From assembly GCA_021811565.1 (NCBI GenBank), contig JAJZOL010000243.1:1-58299 (forward strand): a DNA stretch of 58,299 bases, written 5' to 3'. Source of the DNA: a bacterium. GTDB lineage: Bacteria > Armatimonadota > Chthonomonadetes > Chthonomonadales > CAJBBX01. The position numbers and the translations under genes are program-made. A model generated the notes under the pieces. The model was given only the letters and a program-made list of their open reading frames with translations. It was not told where the DNA came from and did no database searches. Shown one piece after another: positions 1-9,417 of the stretch (position 1 is the stretch's first letter; the number at the start of each line of letters is the position of its first letter).

Positions 1-2
1 CT

Positions 3-1619
3 TTAGGGGAAAATGACAGGATCGAACTGCCCCTTATGTCTTGGGATGGGCAAGCTGTTGGCGTCATAAACATCAAAAATGATGATGCTTTATTCAAAAA
101 CTATTTTACCTTTATCCATCTCGCGTTTCTGTTCTCCGTGATAGGGTGTATCCTTTTGCTGTGCGCGGGACTCTATTTCCTCATTATCTGGTTCTATATC
201 CCCATGAATAAGATTGCCAAGTGTCTGGATAACCCAAACATACGCGAAATCGATTCCCTTGCCGAATCAGGAAATGAGATGGGGCACATCGCCAAAATGC
301 TGAAGGAAAACATCGAAAAACGTATTGCATTGGAAAAAGAGGTGGAGAACCGTGCCATTATGGAGGCTAAATTGAAGAACACCCAGGAGGAGTTGGAGGC
401 AAGGGTGCTGGAGCGGACATCAGAATTAACAGTCTCGCATGAGATGCTGGAGGCGAAAATCAAGGAGCATGAAGAGGCGGAGAGAAGTGTGCGCGTTCTT
501 TACATGCAACAGGAAAGACGATTACGACACATGGATGTATTAAGAAAGCTGGATAGTGCGATCGCTTCCCAAAAGGAACTCAGGTTAATTCTGGACACTG
601 TGTTAGATGAGATCATTAATCAGCTACGCGTTGACGCCGCTGGAATAATGAAGCTTGACGATGAAGACAATGCGTTGCGATACGTAGTGTCAAAGGGGTT
701 CCGGTATGAAGATACCAACCAATTAGTGGTTCCATATGGAGAAGGACACGCAGGTAGAGCCGCAAAGGAAAGAAGAACCATCCAAGTACCGTTTCTGACC
801 CTCGATCCGAATTCATCATTTCAGTTGCCTGTCATTGAAAAAGAGAGGTTCGTCTCATATTTCGCCGTTCCTATCGTTGCACGGGATAAGGTATACGGCG
901 TGGTAACCGTATTCACACGCGAGCCATTGGATGTGGCATCGGAATGGATTGATTATCTACAGACACTTGCGGGTCAAACCGCTATCGCCATGGACAGCGC
1001 AGCGATGTTTGAGGAATTGAAACAAGCGAACAGAGAACTGACAGATGCATATAACGCCACCATTGAAGGATGGTCCAAGGCGTTGGAATTTCGGGATAGA
1101 GAAACAGGCGGTCATTCCCAACGGGTGACGGATATGACGATAAAAATCGCTGAGGCGATTGGCATGTCCATCAATGATATCGCCCACCTTAGCCGTGGCG
1201 CCATGCTGCACGATATCGGCAAAATGGGAATTCCGGATAGTATTCTGCTTAAACCAGGAAAGCTGACGGAGGAGGAATGGGAGATCATGCGCACTCATCC
1301 GCAAATCGCATATGATCTTCTCGCACCCATCAAATTCCTTGAGCGTTCGCTGGATATTCCGTATAGTCACCATGAAAAATGGGACGGCACCGGATATCCC
1401 CAGGGATTGAAAGGGGAGAATATCCCGCTTGGCGCGAGAATATTTGCCGTTGCGGATGTATGGGATGCTCTCAGATCGGATCGCCCCTATAAAAAAGCGT
1501 TTCCGTTCGAGAAAGCCTTGGAGTGCATCCGCGAAGGTGCCGGCAGCCATTTTGACCCTGCGGTTGTGGAGGTATTTTTCGAACTGTTCGAAAAGGAAGT
1601 GGAAAAGCTCGCCGCATAG
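3..1619 (+). CDS. GAF/HD-GYP cyclic-di-GMP phosphodiesterase, 5' truncated
   Basis: The reading frame is open to the window edge (no stop upstream of the first ATG at 36), so this is the C-terminal part of a longer membrane sensor. In residues from that ATG: the end of an extracytoplasmic sensor, one membrane helix at about 25-54, a HAMP-like linker and coiled coil to about 165, a GAF-type sensory domain at about 170-325, and an HD-GYP domain at about 345-520. The HD-GYP signature is intact, with LHDIGKMGIP and HHEKWDGTGYP. The family hydrolyses cyclic di-GMP in response to a signal. Substrate and partner are inferred from the family; the ligand of the sensor cannot be seen. It stands alone, converging on ddl with a 27-nt gap. 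Confidence 0.93.
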   Translation, partial: LGENDRIELPLMSWDGQAVGVINIKNDDALFKNYFTFIHLAFLFSVIGCILLLCAGLYFLIIWFYIPMNKIAKCLDNPNIREIDSLAESGNEMGHIAKMLKENIEKRIALEKEVENRAIMEAKLKNTQEELEARVLERTSELTVSHEMLEAKIKEHEEAERSVRVLYMQQERRLRHMDVLRKLDSAIASQKELRLILDTVLDEIINQLRVDAAGIMKLDDEDNALRYVVSKGFRYEDTNQLVVPYGEGHAGRAAKERRTIQVPFLTLDPNSSFQLPVIEKERFVSYFAVPIVARDKVYGVVTVFTREPLDVASEWIDYLQTLAGQTAIAMDSAAMFEELKQANRELTDAYNATIEGWSKALEFRDRETGGHSQRVTDMTIKIAEAIGMSINDIAHLSRGAMLHDIGKMGIPDSILLKPGKLTEEEWEIMRTHPQIAYDLLAPIKFLERSLDIPYSHHEKWDGTGYPQGLKGENIPLGARIFAVADVWDALRSDRPYKKAFPFEKALECIREGAGSHFDPAVVEVFFELFEKEVEKLAA

Positions 1620-1646
1620 GGCTTCTTGGCGTCCATTTCAGGTCAA

Positions 1647-2624
1647 TCAGAGAGATTTTGATAACGTAATGGTGAGGATTCGATCCAATAAATCCGGAAA
1701 AGCGATGCCCGCTGATTTCGCCGCATCAGGCAGCAGACTCATCGGAGTCATCCCAGGAATCGTATTTATCTCCAACACAATCGGCTGTTCCTCGCAAACG
1801 ATCATGTCCACGCGAGAAACCCCGCTGCACCCAATGATTTGATGGGTTCGTATTGCGTAGTCCCTGGCGATATTCGCCGCTTTCGAGGAAATTCTCGCCG
1901 GAATAATGTGACTGCTACCACCCTGAGTATATTTCGCCTCGTAATCGTAAAAACCCTTTGCCGATTGGATTTCGATTATTGGCAGAACTTGAGGTTTTTC
2001 ATCGCCTAAAAGTCCCACGGTGATCTCCACTCCGGCGATGTACTTTTCCAGAAGCGCAGTCTGATCGTATACCCACGCCTCTTGAATAGCATTGAGCAGA
2101 AGGTCCCCGCTGTTCACCCGTGAGCAACCAACCGTACTTCCCTGTGAGTTTGGTTTCACTATAACCGGAAATCCGATTTGTCTTTCCACTTGAGCGGATA
2201 TTGTAGAAAGATCGGATCCCCTCGAACAGACGATATCCTCTGGCGTTGGAATATTCTCCATTCTCAAAAGCTTTTTCGTCATCGCCTTGTTCATGGCAAG
2301 CGAACTTGCCAATACGCCAGAGCCCGTATAAGGAATGCCCGCCAGCTCCAATAACCCTTGAATCGATCCATCCTCCCCTCCCTTTCCGTGGAGAGCGAGA
2401 AAGACCACGTCAGGAATGCCGTATATCGGGTTTAATAATAGGGTGTTCAGATCACAAGAATTTACACCCACATCCTTGGCGTGCGCAAGAATTGCGGTGT
2501 CTACTGCATAAGCGATATATTTGTCTTTGTTCAATGCTGCGAGGATTTGATTGCCAGTTTGAAGAGATATCTCTCTTTCGGTGGATATTCCACCCATGAA
2601 AACGGCTACTTTTATTTTACTCAA
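1647..2624 (-). CDS. ddl: D-alanine--D-alanine ligase
   Basis: This is a 325-residue ATP-grasp ligase that joins two D-alanines in the cytoplasm for the peptidoglycan stem peptide. The N-terminal FMGGISTEREISL, the HGKGGEDGSIQG loop and the C-terminal EINTIPGMTPMSL metal-binding motif are all present, and the length is normal for Ddl. The start is TTG, supported by an AGAGG ribosome-binding site six to seven bases upstream; no better ATG lies nearby. It is divergent from murF, which uses its product, across a 216-bp intergenic region that probably holds both promoters. Confidence 0.95.
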   Translation of the reverse strand: MSKIKVAVFMGGISTEREISLQTGNQILAALNKDKYIAYAVDTAILAHAKDVGVNSCDLNTLLLNPIYGIPDVVFLALHGKGGEDGSIQGLLELAGIPYTGSGVLASSLAMNKAMTKKLLRMENIPTPEDIVCSRGSDLSTISAQVERQIGFPVIVKPNSQGSTVGCSRVNSGDLLLNAIQEAWVYDQTALLEKYIAGVEITVGLLGDEKPQVLPIIEIQSAKGFYDYEAKYTQGGSSHIIPARISSKAANIARDYAIRTHQIIGCSGVSRVDMIVCEEQPIVLEINTIPGMTPMSLLPDAAKSAGIAFPDLLDRILTITLSKSL

Positions 2625-2840
2625 TGAAAACCTCTAAGGTTATAACTCCAGTTAGAAATGCCTTGCGTATTTGTACTTCATAGGTTACACGACACGGGTC
2701 ACAGATGGATAATATGGCATGCGTTTGATGGGAGTTTCACTGCGGGAAACATAAATGACCATATCTCTAATATTAATAATTCTACCCGCTTTTAATAATG
2801 TCGTGCCATACGAAAAGAGAGAAATGGGGACGTATCGCAT

Positions 2841-4232
2841 ATGAAAGAACTTAGCCTTAAGGATATTGCCTCGGCAATACAAGCCGATGGAGATTTCGAT
2901 TCGAATGTATATGTCAAAGGTATCTGCACTGACACCCGGAAACTCATACCAGGGGATATCTTTATCGCCCTGCATGGTGAAAACGGCGATGGACATCAAT
3001 ACCTCCAGAAGGCGGTTGAATCCGGAGCGGTTGCCGTCATCGTGGATCATCTCGACCCGAATGCGGATATTCCCAAGATGGTGGTTTCGGATACTCTGAC
3101 AGCACTTTCTGACCTGGCGTCATATTATCGGTCTTTGTTTAATATTCCCTTTGTGGGCGTGACGGGAAGCGTCGGCAAAACATCCACTCGTGAGATGATT
3201 GTTTGCGCCATTCAAGCGAAATACTCCGTCCTCACCAATGAAAAGAATTACAACAACGAGATTGGTGTTCCTAAAACCCTGTTTCGGTTGGAAGAGGAAC
3301 ACCAATGCGCGGTTATCGAGATGGGGATGCGCGGAAGGGGGCAAATACGAAGTCTTTCTGAGATCGTCAGACCTCAAATTGGAATTATCACGAACATCGG
3401 ACTCTCGCACATTGAATTGTTGGGTTCAAGGGATGCGATAGCATCCTCAAAGGCTGAGCTTATCAAATCCCTTCCAGAGGATGGTTTCATCATTCTTAAT
3501 GCGAACGATGATTATTGCGAAATGCTGGCTAAGGGAGCCAAGTGCCATGTGGTAACATATGGCATTGATAAGCGCACCGACTTTTACGCCACGAATATAC
3601 AGTTCAATTCCGAAGGTCACCCCGAATTTCAAATTAACGGGCACCCAATACGGCTGGAGGCGACAGGTGTGCATCATATTATCAACGCCACCGCCGCATG
3701 CGCCGTTGCATCCACTCTTGGCGTACCAATTCAATCAGCGATCGGGAAATTGGAAGAGTTTCGACCGCTTTCCATGCGAATGGAGCCGATCCACTTGAAA
3801 AACCATGTGACACTATTGAACGATTACTATAACGCAGCCCCAGACTCCATGCGCTCCGCACTGGAAACTCTGGCTATCATATCGCAAGGAAGGCGCCGAA
3901 CCGTTGCGATTTTAGGAGATATGAAGGAGCTTGGCGTTTTCAGTCTCGAATCTCACCAATTTGTCGGGGAGATGGCGACACATAACCGGATCGACGCGCT
4001 TATGTGCGTTGGAAATGAGGCGAAGGAGATCGGACGCGTTTACGAAAACAATCTCGGACCTAACAAGGTCTGTTATTTTTCCGATTCAAATGAGGCTGCG
4101 GATCATATCATTGATCTTATCCATGAAGGGGATGTAGTACTCATAAAAGGCTCTCGTGCTATGCAAATGGAGACGATCGCCGATACACTCATCTCCAAGT
4201 GGGAGACGGAGGAGTTCTCCGCCCCCGCGTAA
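2841..4232 (+). CDS. murF: UDP-N-acetylmuramoyl-tripeptide--D-alanyl-D-alanine ligase
   Basis: MurF adds the D-Ala-D-Ala dipeptide made by Ddl to the UDP-MurNAc-tripeptide, the last cytoplasmic step of peptidoglycan precursor synthesis. The 463-residue protein has the usual three parts: an N-terminal UDP-binding domain (about 1-85), a central ATPase domain with the P-loop GVTGSVGKTSTRE at about 107-120 and the conserved NYNNEIGVPKTL segment, and a C-terminal domain with LNDYYNAAPDSM and GDMKELG. A GGGGA ribosome-binding site lies about ten bases before the ATG. It faces away from ddl, so the two genes of one step are paired divergently. Confidence 0.96.
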   Translation: MKELSLKDIASAIQADGDFDSNVYVKGICTDTRKLIPGDIFIALHGENGDGHQYLQKAVESGAVAVIVDHLDPNADIPKMVVSDTLTALSDLASYYRSLFNIPFVGVTGSVGKTSTREMIVCAIQAKYSVLTNEKNYNNEIGVPKTLFRLEEEHQCAVIEMGMRGRGQIRSLSEIVRPQIGIITNIGLSHIELLGSRDAIASSKAELIKSLPEDGFIILNANDDYCEMLAKGAKCHVVTYGIDKRTDFYATNIQFNSEGHPEFQINGHPIRLEATGVHHIINATAACAVASTLGVPIQSAIGKLEEFRPLSMRMEPIHLKNHVTLLNDYYNAAPDSMRSALETLAIISQGRRRTVAILGDMKELGVFSLESHQFVGEMATHNRIDALMCVGNEAKEIGRVYENNLGPNKVCYFSDSNEAADHIIDLIHEGDVVLIKGSRAMQMETIADTLISKWETEEFSAPA

Positions 4233-4290
4233 CTCTGAATGAGCGCTCGTATGATTTATGCATTCATATGACGCCATGGGTGACAGGGAT

Positions 4291-5274
4291 TCATTGTTTG
4301 GTGGTTTTTAACTCTTTTCTCACGCCAAGGTATTTCAGGAAAAATCTCCTTGCGTTGAAAACAAGCGCATCGGGTGAGAGTATATGACCGGAGTTGAACC
4401 ACACCAACTGCTTAGGTTTCTTGGCGGCGTTGTACAGCGCATAAGTGGCGAATCGCGGGATTAACTCATCCCGCTTGCCTGCAAGCATTAGTAGAGGGTG
4501 AGGCGCGAAGTCACCAATAAAATATATCGGATCGGTGATTTCGGAGTTTACAACCATTGCTCTGCGGATTCCCTTGTGCAGAATTCCGAGATGCTCCGCC
4601 CACTTTACAAAACCGCCTCCCCCAACCATCAGACATCCTGCGGTGATTCGATGCTCCACACCAAGGAATGTGCCGCCCACCATGGATCCCTGACTGAATC
4701 CGAGAAATCCGATATGTTTTTTATCTATATCCTGACGAGAATAGAGGAAATCCACGGCTCTTCTCAGATCAATCACTGTCTGTATCCATGCGTCGCGCAT
4801 GGAGGGATTATAAACATATTCGAAATCTCCGCTCATTCCCTTCCGCGCACGCTCTCCATGGTATTGAGCGTCAATTGAAATGGTTGCATATCCCAAAGTA
4901 GCCATCATATCCGCGGCGATTCTTACATAGGAGGAATCCTTGTTTCCACCCGATCCCGCTAGTAAAACTACAGCGGGATAAGGAGGGGCGAATTTAATGG
5001 GAGTAGCGAAAATCGCGGTCACTTTTTCATCATGCATACTGTTGTAGACAAGATGATAACGCGTGCGAATCGCCGCTAATTGCGGAGAAGGTTCATTCAT
5101 TTTTTCGAGCACCGGATCAAGAGGAAGCTTGGGGTTATCCGCATACAACGAAAGACGGATATCGTTGATTGTGACCGGAGCATTCCATGATTGTGCGGCG
5201 TATGTGCGCATAGGAAGGAGAAGGGTTATCAGGAGGAAGACGCCATAACTTATGTGACGATGTTGCAATTTCAT
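4291..5274 (-). CDS. exported alpha/beta hydrolase (dienelactone hydrolase/acyl esterase-like)
   Basis: This is a 327-residue protein with an N-terminal signal peptide (hydrophobic stretch about 10-26, cleavage probably after TYA). The alpha/beta hydrolase fold is supported by the oxyanion-region LLAGSGG at about 104-110, the nucleophile elbow GFSQG with Ser194, a probable acid in GKRDELIP, and a late SGH histidine. This combination fits secreted esterases or peptidase-like hydrolases of the dienelactone hydrolase group. The substrate is unknown. It is monocistronic and convergent with murF. A GAGG lies almost against the ATG, closer than a normal ribosome-binding site. Confidence 0.8.
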   Translation of the reverse strand: MKLQHRHISYGVFLLITLLLPMRTYAAQSWNAPVTINDIRLSLYADNPKLPLDPVLEKMNEPSPQLAAIRTRYHLVYNSMHDEKVTAIFATPIKFAPPYPAVVLLAGSGGNKDSSYVRIAADMMATLGYATISIDAQYHGERARKGMSGDFEYVYNPSMRDAWIQTVIDLRRAVDFLYSRQDIDKKHIGFLGFSQGSMVGGTFLGVEHRITAGCLMVGGGGFVKWAEHLGILHKGIRRAMVVNSEITDPIYFIGDFAPHPLLMLAGKRDELIPRFATYALYNAAKKPKQLVWFNSGHILSPDALVFNARRFFLKYLGVRKELKTTKQ

Positions 5275-5534
5275 ACCTCAAAACATTTTGTTATGCATTA
5301 TACGCTAACAACTCCATCGATTGCAAAAAAAGGAGATGGAACGCCAATAACCGGCGATCGTAGACCTCACTTTGGCACTGGCTGTAATAATGCAACGCAT
5401 TTTTCAAACTCAAGTATATCGACACATCCTTCTGTTGTGAATATAATGAAGCATGTATTATAAATATCGTTGATTGAGGATCATGATATTCGTCTTATCC
5501 AAATTGCAGTAATCAAGATTACCGGAGATTTCAT

Positions 5535-7841
5535 TTGAAACTAACACGCAGACATTTTCTCAAGGCTTCCGCCGCATCCATATTCCTCTCCAAACGTTAT
5601 AAACCTCTTCCTCCCACGACTTTGCCGCCGCCCAATTACGAAAATACTTTTTACATGCTTCCTATCTTTGAAAGCTGGCATGTCAGGCAACCATCCGACG
5701 AACTCATTCGAACGCATGAGGCGCGAAAAATGATACGGAAGTTGGGACATCAACGCCCATACATGAGGCTTGGTTTCGCCATTATCTCCGATGGGAACGA
5801 AAATGCCACATTCGCGCTTGCCCATAAATTAGGGATATGCCTTGTATTGCAGGGAGGCGCAACAGACCATCATATCGCGGAATGGGGAGGAGAGCAATTA
5901 ATAACTGGAACGAATGGGGATCGACGCAACGCACAATGGCTAAATGACGGCGCTTACATCGCCATTACCGCCGCTCCTGGTTTTCGTTTACGCTCCTGCC
6001 TTTCCATCTATTGCAATGAGATGCATGAACAGCGGAGGAAAAATGATTATTCGAGGGCTTTGCATGTATCTGCCGCGATGAAACGCTATCCCGACACTGT
6101 AATCGCTACCAGCGGTCCGATCGAGGTTGAAACTCAGATGGATGACAGACGATTCGGGGATTACAGTCCATATTCCATTGCTGAATTTAGAGATTGGTTG
6201 ACGCATCGAAAAATCTATGATGATAAAAAAGGGACAAGGCGGGGACAGGGATTCCCCGGTGGAGAGCGATGGGTGAACGATCCATCCCCGGCATCTCACA
6301 TCGGAGCCGGTCCCTCATTCAACGATTATTTCGGTACTTCCTTCACAACCTGGTCGTTGGCGTATTGGGATTTGGATGTCTTTACAGATCCGTTGCCTAC
6401 TGAATCCAACGGTATGCCACAACATGGCGAAAGGGGATACACCGGGGTAGGGTTCGATGCACCACGCGCGGAGGTATTGAGTAATCCATTCTGGAAAGCT
6501 TGGAGCAACAGCGATTTGAAGCATCCTGGTTTTCGTCAGATACTCGTTAGGAACTGGGTATCCGACGCAACCCGCTGGCTAAATGAATCAGGAGTGCCCA
6601 AAAAGCGGATATTCAGTCACCAGGTTCCAGGACAATCTTACGGCGATCTCAGATTGATGCTCGGAGCAAGTCCTGCTTGGACTGCAGACACCCCCGATGG
6701 GTCCATCGGCATCACTACATATTTCGGAGCCGCAAGTGACACCTCGTCGTTCGCCCAAATCACTGAATTAAATCCGAATTGGGGGATATTCGAATACCAC
6801 CCTTATCCCATCAACTCACTTGAGGCACCTCCAAACGCATACTCACACAGCCTTGATGTTTGCATTCGTTTCCGATCTCATATTCTCACACCGATTTCCT
6901 GGGGGGATTCACGGAATAAGGACGCGAAAGATTTCATCGTAAGCAAAGGTCCCTTTGCTGATGCGATTCACTCTCTCTTTGTCACTCTTCCCGATCGACC
7001 ATACGACGATCGTTCTTCGAGACATTATGATCCACCATCGGTCAAAGGTGTAAAAATATCGCATTCCGGTTCAAACCTCATCCTGTCATGGTCGCCTCAT
7101 GTTTGGTCAGGGCATCATTGGCGATGGGATAATCTTCAAGAATTTCAAGGGTTTGAGGTATGGCTTGGGAAGCGAAAAATCGCTGAAACATTGGAATGTC
7201 AATTTCCGGTAGAAATCAGAGCCGACTATCAAATAAAGGTTAAATGGTCTGAGATTCCCGCCGTTCCACCCTCTCCTCAAAATATAATCGCTGACAATGG
7301 CATCGTGCGTTGGAATGAACCAGGAGGGTTGTTCCTCAAACAATTCCTACTTGAATACTCTACAAAGCCTGATATGCATTTATCCGAAAGTGCGGTCATT
7401 TTTGCGAACGAATTTCGGTTGCCAATAGGGAAGCGTGAGTATTATTGCAGAGTTTGTGCAATAAACGGCGATGGTGTTCGTGGGGCATTTTCCCCGATTG
7501 TTAAAGTTGTGATGCCTACTCAAACGGTTTCCACAATTCCTCGCGTTAGCAACGTCTTGGCTTACGGCAAAAATATGACTGGAAAAATGCTTCTCACTTG
7601 GTCCGATACGGCTTCATCCGGGGAAAAGTGGAAGGATATGCCCGGGTTTAAAGCTTTTTGTGTCTACCATGGTGCGAATCGTAATTTCACCCCATCCAAG
7701 ACGAATCTTGTGGATATAATCAATCAGAATCGCTACATGGATGATCACTTCAACGCCGGAGAGCCATGGTATCGTGTCACTGCTTTGTTCCAGGACGGAC
7801 GAGAGAGTCCTCCCTCCGATAGTGTGTCGTATGTACCTTAG
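5535..7841 (+). CDS. large exported protein of unknown function, Tat-like signal, C-terminal fibronectin-like modules
   Basis: The start is TTG with GGAG seven bases upstream. The N-terminus TRRHFLKASAASIFL is a twin-arginine-like signal, so export in folded form is likely. Residues about 35-480 form one long domain rich in Trp, Tyr and Asp. It contains segments such as GPSFNDYFGTSF, SLAYWDLDVF and FEYHPYPIN, which look like a TIM-barrel glycoside-hydrolase-type protein; no family is recognised with certainty. From about 490 to the end there are repeated beta-sandwich-like segments (ILSWSPHVWSG, VRWNEPGG, LLTWSDTASSGEKW) that resemble fibronectin type III modules. A carbohydrate-active role is inference only. 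No operon partner; the exporter genes downstream begin after about 100 bp. Confidence 0.6.
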   Translation: MKLTRRHFLKASAASIFLSKRYKPLPPTTLPPPNYENTFYMLPIFESWHVRQPSDELIRTHEARKMIRKLGHQRPYMRLGFAIISDGNENATFALAHKLGICLVLQGGATDHHIAEWGGEQLITGTNGDRRNAQWLNDGAYIAITAAPGFRLRSCLSIYCNEMHEQRRKNDYSRALHVSAAMKRYPDTVIATSGPIEVETQMDDRRFGDYSPYSIAEFRDWLTHRKIYDDKKGTRRGQGFPGGERWVNDPSPASHIGAGPSFNDYFGTSFTTWSLAYWDLDVFTDPLPTESNGMPQHGERGYTGVGFDAPRAEVLSNPFWKAWSNSDLKHPGFRQILVRNWVSDATRWLNESGVPKKRIFSHQVPGQSYGDLRLMLGASPAWTADTPDGSIGITTYFGAASDTSSFAQITELNPNWGIFEYHPYPINSLEAPPNAYSHSLDVCIRFRSHILTPISWGDSRNKDAKDFIVSKGPFADAIHSLFVTLPDRPYDDRSSRHYDPPSVKGVKISHSGSNLILSWSPHVWSGHHWRWDNLQEFQGFEVWLGKRKIAETLECQFPVEIRADYQIKVKWSEIPAVPPSPQNIIADNGIVRWNEPGGLFLKQFLLEYSTKPDMHLSESAVIFANEFRLPIGKREYYCRVCAINGDGVRGAFSPIVKVVMPTQTVSTIPRVSNVLAYGKNMTGKMLLTWSDTASSGEKWKDMPGFKAFCVYHGANRNFTPSKTNLVDIINQNRYMDDHFNAGEPWYRVTALFQDGRESPPSDSVSYVP

Positions 7842-7938
7842 GTATTTTTATACGAGCTAACAGTATGTATGTGGTATTATTGATTGAACATTCAATTAAC
7901 ATGATAGCATTGTCAAAAGCTGCAAATCTCAATACTGC

Positions 7939-9417
7939 ATGAGAGTACAGAACTTGAACATGAAATCCAAGGCGAAAATACTCATACCGGTTATCATTCT
8001 GATCGGGCTGATTGTTGGGGGGTTGTATCTGGATCACGAACGAGAGTTGGATAGGAGTCGGCTCTCGGGGTTTTTTGAAACGCTTCCCACGGAGGTCTCA
8101 TCGAGAGTGGGCGGGAGAGTGAGTCGTATCTTGGTACATGAAGGGGATCGCGTTCGGAAAGGACAACCTCTAATCGTTTTCGAAGCGAATCCCGCGATAG
8201 TGCAAACGGAAGAGTCACGTGCGTTGGTTAACGAGGCTCAGGCGAAGTGGGAGGAGATGCTTTCCGGGCCGAGACAGGAGGACATAGCCAAACAGCGTGA
8301 GGTTGTCAAGCAGACGCAAGCGAATTACCTTGAGTTGCTGCACGGTCCTAGGCCTCAGGAAATTTTAGTGGCACGGGCGAATCTGGCAGCCTCAGAAGCC
8401 GCTCTGCAAAAAACCATGAACGGGCCGCGAAAACAGGAGATTGATGCGGCTAGAGCCAATGAATTGGCTGCAAAAGCGCACTTGGATGCTCTCGTGAGGG
8501 GACCCACCCAGGAGGAACGGAATGAGTTGAATGCGGCGCTCTCCGCCGCGCTCTCGGACATGCAATTGGCTCAGAAAAACTACGAGAGAATGCAGGGATT
8601 ATACGTTCAGGGGGCGGTGAGCCAACAGGATTTGGACACCTCGCTTGCCGCTCTCCAAAAAGCGCAGGCAAATCGAGACCAGGCGGAACAGGCGTGCATA
8701 CGAGCCCGCAAGGGCACTACGAAAGAGGAGCTGGATCAAGCCCGGCAACTGTGGATGCAAGCCAAATATTCGTTGGACTTACTTCTAGCAGGGTCACGAA
8801 AGGAGGATATACAAGCGGCGAAAGATAATGTTAACTCAGCGCGGCAAAATCTCAGTTTGCTTCTTGCCGGAACTCGGAAGGAGGAATTGGTGGCTGCGAA
8901 AGCGAAGTGGAGAGAGGCTCAGGAGGGATTAAAGGAACTCTTGGCGGGGAACAGAAGGGAGGACATTCTCCAAGCGTATTTCGCGCTAAAAGCCGCAAAG
9001 GCTCAAGCGAAGTATTCCTCGCTTATCTCTGGCGAGCGAACGCTTTACGCCGACACAAATGCAATCGTTGATCGGAAATTGGTCTCGGTAGGGGATTTGA
9101 TATCGCCTGGCACACCTGTGCTGACGCTAGAAAATCTGGATGACATCTGGATTCGCGTCTACGTTCCGGAGAAAATTCTTTCCTTGGTTTCCGTAGGTTC
9201 ATCCGCTCTACTAAGAGTTGATGGAATCAATCAACACGTTCGCGCTCATGTTGAGAGCATCTCCTCAAGAGGGGAATACACTCCAGCCAATCTCCAAACG
9301 CCGGAGGAGAGGGGCAAACAGGTGTTCGGTGTTCGCATTAGATTAAACCATCCGGATTCAAGAATCAAGGCGGGCATGTACGCGACGGTGATACAACTGG
9401 GAAAGTGGCGTTATTGA
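7939..9417 (+). CDS. HlyD-family membrane fusion protein with repeated hairpin
   Basis: This is the periplasmic adaptor of an ABC-2-type exporter (YbhG-like layout). A membrane anchor is at about 12-30. The first lipoyl half follows, with SSRVGGRVSRILVHEGDRVRKGQPL, then a long coiled-coil hairpin at about 90-365, and then the second lipoyl/barrel part (TPVLTLENLDDIWIRVYVPE). The hairpin contains eight G-x-R-x-E-(D/E)-(I/L) motifs at a strict 26-residue spacing. The first ATG (7939) has no clear ribosome-binding site. The ATG at 7960 (MKSKAKILIP) gives a more typical N-terminus and may be the real start. The stop codon abuts the ATG of the ATPase gene, so the three exporter genes form one operon. 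Confidence 0.88.
   Translation: MRVQNLNMKSKAKILIPVIILIGLIVGGLYLDHERELDRSRLSGFFETLPTEVSSRVGGRVSRILVHEGDRVRKGQPLIVFEANPAIVQTEESRALVNEAQAKWEEMLSGPRQEDIAKQREVVKQTQANYLELLHGPRPQEILVARANLAASEAALQKTMNGPRKQEIDAARANELAAKAHLDALVRGPTQEERNELNAALSAALSDMQLAQKNYERMQGLYVQGAVSQQDLDTSLAALQKAQANRDQAEQACIRARKGTTKEELDQARQLWMQAKYSLDLLLAGSRKEDIQAAKDNVNSARQNLSLLLAGTRKEELVAAKAKWREAQEGLKELLAGNRREDILQAYFALKAAKAQAKYSSLISGERTLYADTNAIVDRKLVSVGDLISPGTPVLTLENLDDIWIRVYVPEKILSLVSVGSSALLRVDGINQHVRAHVESISSRGEYTPANLQTPEERGKQVFGVRIRLNHPDSRIKAGMYATVIQLGKWRY
8266..9024 (+). repeat. 78-bp (26-residue) coding repeats in the HlyD hairpin, four before and four after the tip
   Basis: Within the HlyD gene the motif occurs at residues 110, 136, 162 and 188 (GPRQEDI, GPRPQEI, GPRKQEI, GPTQEER). 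After a 71-residue segment containing the hairpin tip (YVQGAVSQQDLD), it recurs at 259, 285, 311 and 337 (GTTKEEL, GSRKEDI, GTRKEEL, GNRREDI). The spacing is exactly 26 residues within each arm, consistent with stepwise lengthening of an antiparallel coiled coil. Confidence 0.85.

Noticed and set aside
957-1550. 197-aa ORF antisense to the HD-GYP gene
   Set aside because: A shadow of a strongly supported gene; the sense strand has intact catalytic motifs.
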